From Acetobacterium sp. KB-1 (GTDB taxonomy: Bacteria > Bacillota > Clostridia > Eubacteriales > Eubacteriaceae), in contig NZ_CP030040.1 of NCBI RefSeq assembly GCF_003260995.1, positions 1,649,736 through 1,713,735 on the forward strand: a stretch of DNA of 64,000 bases. The letters are read 5' to 3'. Below the pieces are notes generated by a model. The model was not told where the DNA came from. It was given only the letters and a program-made list of their open reading frames with translations, and did not search any database. Both the position numbers and the translations under genes were made by a program. Below are positions 62,716-64,000 of this stretch, piece by piece. How positions within the stretch are numbered: the first letter of the stretch is position 1; each line of letters starts with the position of its first letter.

Positions 62716-62805
62716 ACGGTGCCTCAAACGGTGCCTGACGACATACGCGACATACGCGACATACGACATACGGTGCCTACGCGACATACGGTGACATACG
62801 GTTAA
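62716..62805 (+). repeat. CATACG/GGTGCC short-repeat array
   Basis: ACGGTGCCT twice, then a cluster of ACATACG units (CGACATACGCGACATACG and on) with another GGTGCCT inside. It resembles stacked pieces of repeat ends. Confidence 0.7.
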
Positions 62806-62882
62806 GACAGGAAGAACTACTTGCAGACTGGATGCTGGCAATGAATAGTGAGCTACCATATAAAATTGATCCATTAAAATAG
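62806..62882 (+). pseudogene. DUF4160 protein, C-terminal fragment
   Basis: The last 24 or so codons: E-E-L-L-A-D-W-M-L-A-M-N-S-E-L-P-Y-K-I-D, then a TAG at 62880-62882. DUF4160 genes normally sit directly before DUF2442 genes, as here. The rest is lost at the short-repeat array. Confidence 0.65.
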
Positions 62883-62890
62883 GAGGTCGA

Positions 62891-63128
62891 ATGATGTATT
62901 TAGCAGTTATCAATGTAGAACCTTTAAAGGACTATAAGTTACTATTAACTTTTGAAAATGGTGAAAAGAGACGTCGATGTCAGTCCATATTTGGATAAGG
63001 GCATTTTTCAAGAATTGAAGGATGAGGAGAAATTCAAGACTATACGCGTTAGTTTTGACAGCATTGAATGGTGCAATCAAGCGGATCTTGACCCTGAGTT
63101 TTTATTCGAAAAGAGTGAAGCTTGCTAA
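62891..63128 (+). pseudogene. DUF2442 protein, frameshifted (copy 2)
   Basis: Nearly the same as the 52163-52400 copy, on the opposite strand, with the same extra base in GGTGAAAAGAGAC. The first frame reads M-M-Y-L-A-V-I-N-V-E-P-L-K, the second S-P-Y-L-D-K-G-I-F-Q-E-L-K-D to F-E-K-S-E-A-C. AGGAGGT precedes the ATG. The homology with copy 1 continues through the R2 hairpin, about 370 bases in all. Confidence 0.75.
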
Positions 63129-63149
63129 AAAAAATCAGCAAGAATAGAT

Positions 63150-63235
63150 ATACGGTGTAGAAACAGAGAAAAGAGACGATTCGGGTTCCCTTCGGGACTC
63201 GGGTCGTCTTTTCTTTTTTGAAGTGGCTGGAAAAT
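63150..63235 (+). repeat. R2 dispersed hairpin repeat, partial copy e
   Basis: GAAACAGAG, hairpin GACGATTCGGGTTCCCTTCG with its partner arm, T-rich tail and GAAGTGGCTGG. It lacks the GGTGCCTGTCACTT part. Confidence 0.75.
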
Positions 63236-63358
63236 ATGGAGGAATCTGTCTGGAAAAGATTTGGCAGGTGGCTCCGGTTTGCAGCTTTTGTCAGTTTCCA
63301 ATCGGTTGCACCAGTTTCTCTCTATCCAAACTCACTGAAGAATTTGTATTCTCCAATC

Positions 63359-64000
63359 GTAAGTGCCTCAAAAGATGACGTATAGCAAGTTTGATCTAAA
63401 CCTGATATACTGATGACATCATTATTTGAGGCACTTTTTGTAGTTATGATTGAGTCTGCACACCTCAGGCAATTCCTGAGACCATGGCAGGTATTTTTCA
63501 AGTACTTCCGGCTGGTGCAGATAGTCACTGTTGGGGATTTCTGTCAGAAGGTAATTCAGATATTCGAATACATTAAGTTCATTAGCCCGGGCTGATTCCA
63601 CCAGCGTGTACAGAACCGCATTGGCGGTTGCACCTTTAGGCGAATCGGCAAAAAGCCAGGCGCGGCGCCCTGTTGCAAAAGGTTTGATGCTGGCCTCACA
63701 GAGATTGTTGGAGATGGGAAGACGTCCGTCTTCCAGGAAGGTTTCCAGATATTTCTTCTGGTTTTTGGAATAATTCAGGGCTTTAGTCAACTTTTCATTT
63801 GTCGTTGGAATGGCCGCAGTTTCGTCAACCCACGACCAAAAGGCATCGAGGATGGGGCGTGACCTTTCCAGACGCTTTTCTCTGATCTCCTCATAAGGAA
63901 GATCCTTTATTTCGTTCTCAATTTTAAAAAGCAGGTCGATGTACGCTCGTCCTTCGGCACCCTTTGAACCCGGGATTTCTTTCCCATTGCTGGTCAAGGG
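63359..64000 (-). mobile_element. IS66-family element, copy 2 (right part only)
   Basis: The right inverted repeat GTAAGTGCCTCAAAAGATGA begins at 63359. The flanking bases, read outward, are GATTGGAGA, the same word that abuts the left end of copy 1. The element runs past the window edge. Confidence 0.85.
63422..64000 (-). CDS. IS66 transposase TnpC, C-terminal part (partial)
   Basis: The last 193 codons or so of TnpC, identical in protein to the end of copy 1: from T-S-N-G-K-E-I-P-G-S-K-G, through N-N-L-C-E-A-S-I-K-P-F (catalytic Glu), to N-H-N-Y-K-K-C-L-K. Whether the missing N-terminal part is intact, and so whether this copy could move and serve copy 1, cannot be seen. Confidence 0.88.
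   Translation of the reverse strand, partial: PLTSNGKEIPGSKGAEGRAYIDLLFKIENEIKDLPYEEIREKRLERSRPILDAFWSWVDETAAIPTTNEKLTKALNYSKNQKKYLETFLEDGRLPISNNLCEASIKPFATGRRAWLFADSPKGATANAVLYTLVESARANELNVFEYLNYLLTEIPNSDYLHQPEVLEKYLPWSQELPEVCRLNHNYKKCLK

Overview
The window looks like the chromosome of an anaerobic, low-to-moderate GC Clostridia bacterium, most like an acetogen of the Acetobacterium/Eubacteriaceae type. That is inferred from gene content: clostridial hydrophobic-W (ChW) surface proteins, a heat-shock cluster with HrcA/CIRCE, the Firmicutes prmA-rsmE-mtaB-rpsU-yqeY neighbourhood, and a EutS/EutP microcompartment pair. No rRNA or phylogenetic marker was searched.

Layout. 1-2.3 kb: a minus-strand operon of type IV pilus/type II secretion-like prepilins running into a pilM-like gene cut by the window edge. 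2.4-4.7 kb: a divergent MocR regulator (PdxR type) and pyridoxamine kinase, a vitamin B6 salvage pair. 4.7-9.0 kb: recX and three exported or envelope proteins (small membrane protein, M23 peptidase, amidase-domain protein). 9.3-13 kb: a class II sugar-phosphate aldolase, three tRNA genes (Phe, Met-type CAT, Pro) and a P-type ATPase. 13.4-17.6 kb: yqeY, rpsU, hinT, mtaB, rsmE, prmA. 18-20.1 kb (plus strand): eutS, eutP and a methylthioribose-kinase-like gene, a minimal microcompartment operon. 20.2-22.1 kb: MOSC protein, Rrf2 regulator, cysteine synthase. 22.2-27.4 kb: dnaJ, dnaK, grpE, hrcA with a perfect CIRCE. 27.5-31.9 kb: hemW, a tyrosine-phosphatase-like protein, proA and a lipoprotein. 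32-47.5 kb: four very large exported repeat proteins (ChW/FIVAR, ChW/Big2/X2, LRR/Ig-like, ChW/FIVAR), then a coiled-coil protein encoded by 42-bp tandem repeats. 48.3-51.9 kb: dprA, a comM/yifB ATPase and a REP-associated tyrosine transposase (RAYT).

From 52 kb to the end the window is a decayed accessory region: broken toxin-antitoxin modules (HigBA, AbrB/PIN, DUF4160/DUF2442), three Rpn-family nucleases of which two are damaged, fragments of IS21, IS1182-like and IS5-like transposases, and two IS66 copies in opposite orientation. The sequence beside one end of each IS66 copy is the same 9-bp word, as expected if recombination between the copies inverted the roughly 5-kb segment between them.

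Two families of short repeats stand out. One is a palindromic element of 98-190 bp with GTACCGAC ends, in three copies between 13 and 24 kb. The other is a roughly 150-bp element with a GGTGCCTGTCACTT word and a terminator-like hairpin, in five full or partial copies between 52 and 63 kb. The most biologically suggestive locus is eutS-eutP-kinase, which may tie a microcompartment shell to salvage of methylthioribose or 5-deoxyribose.
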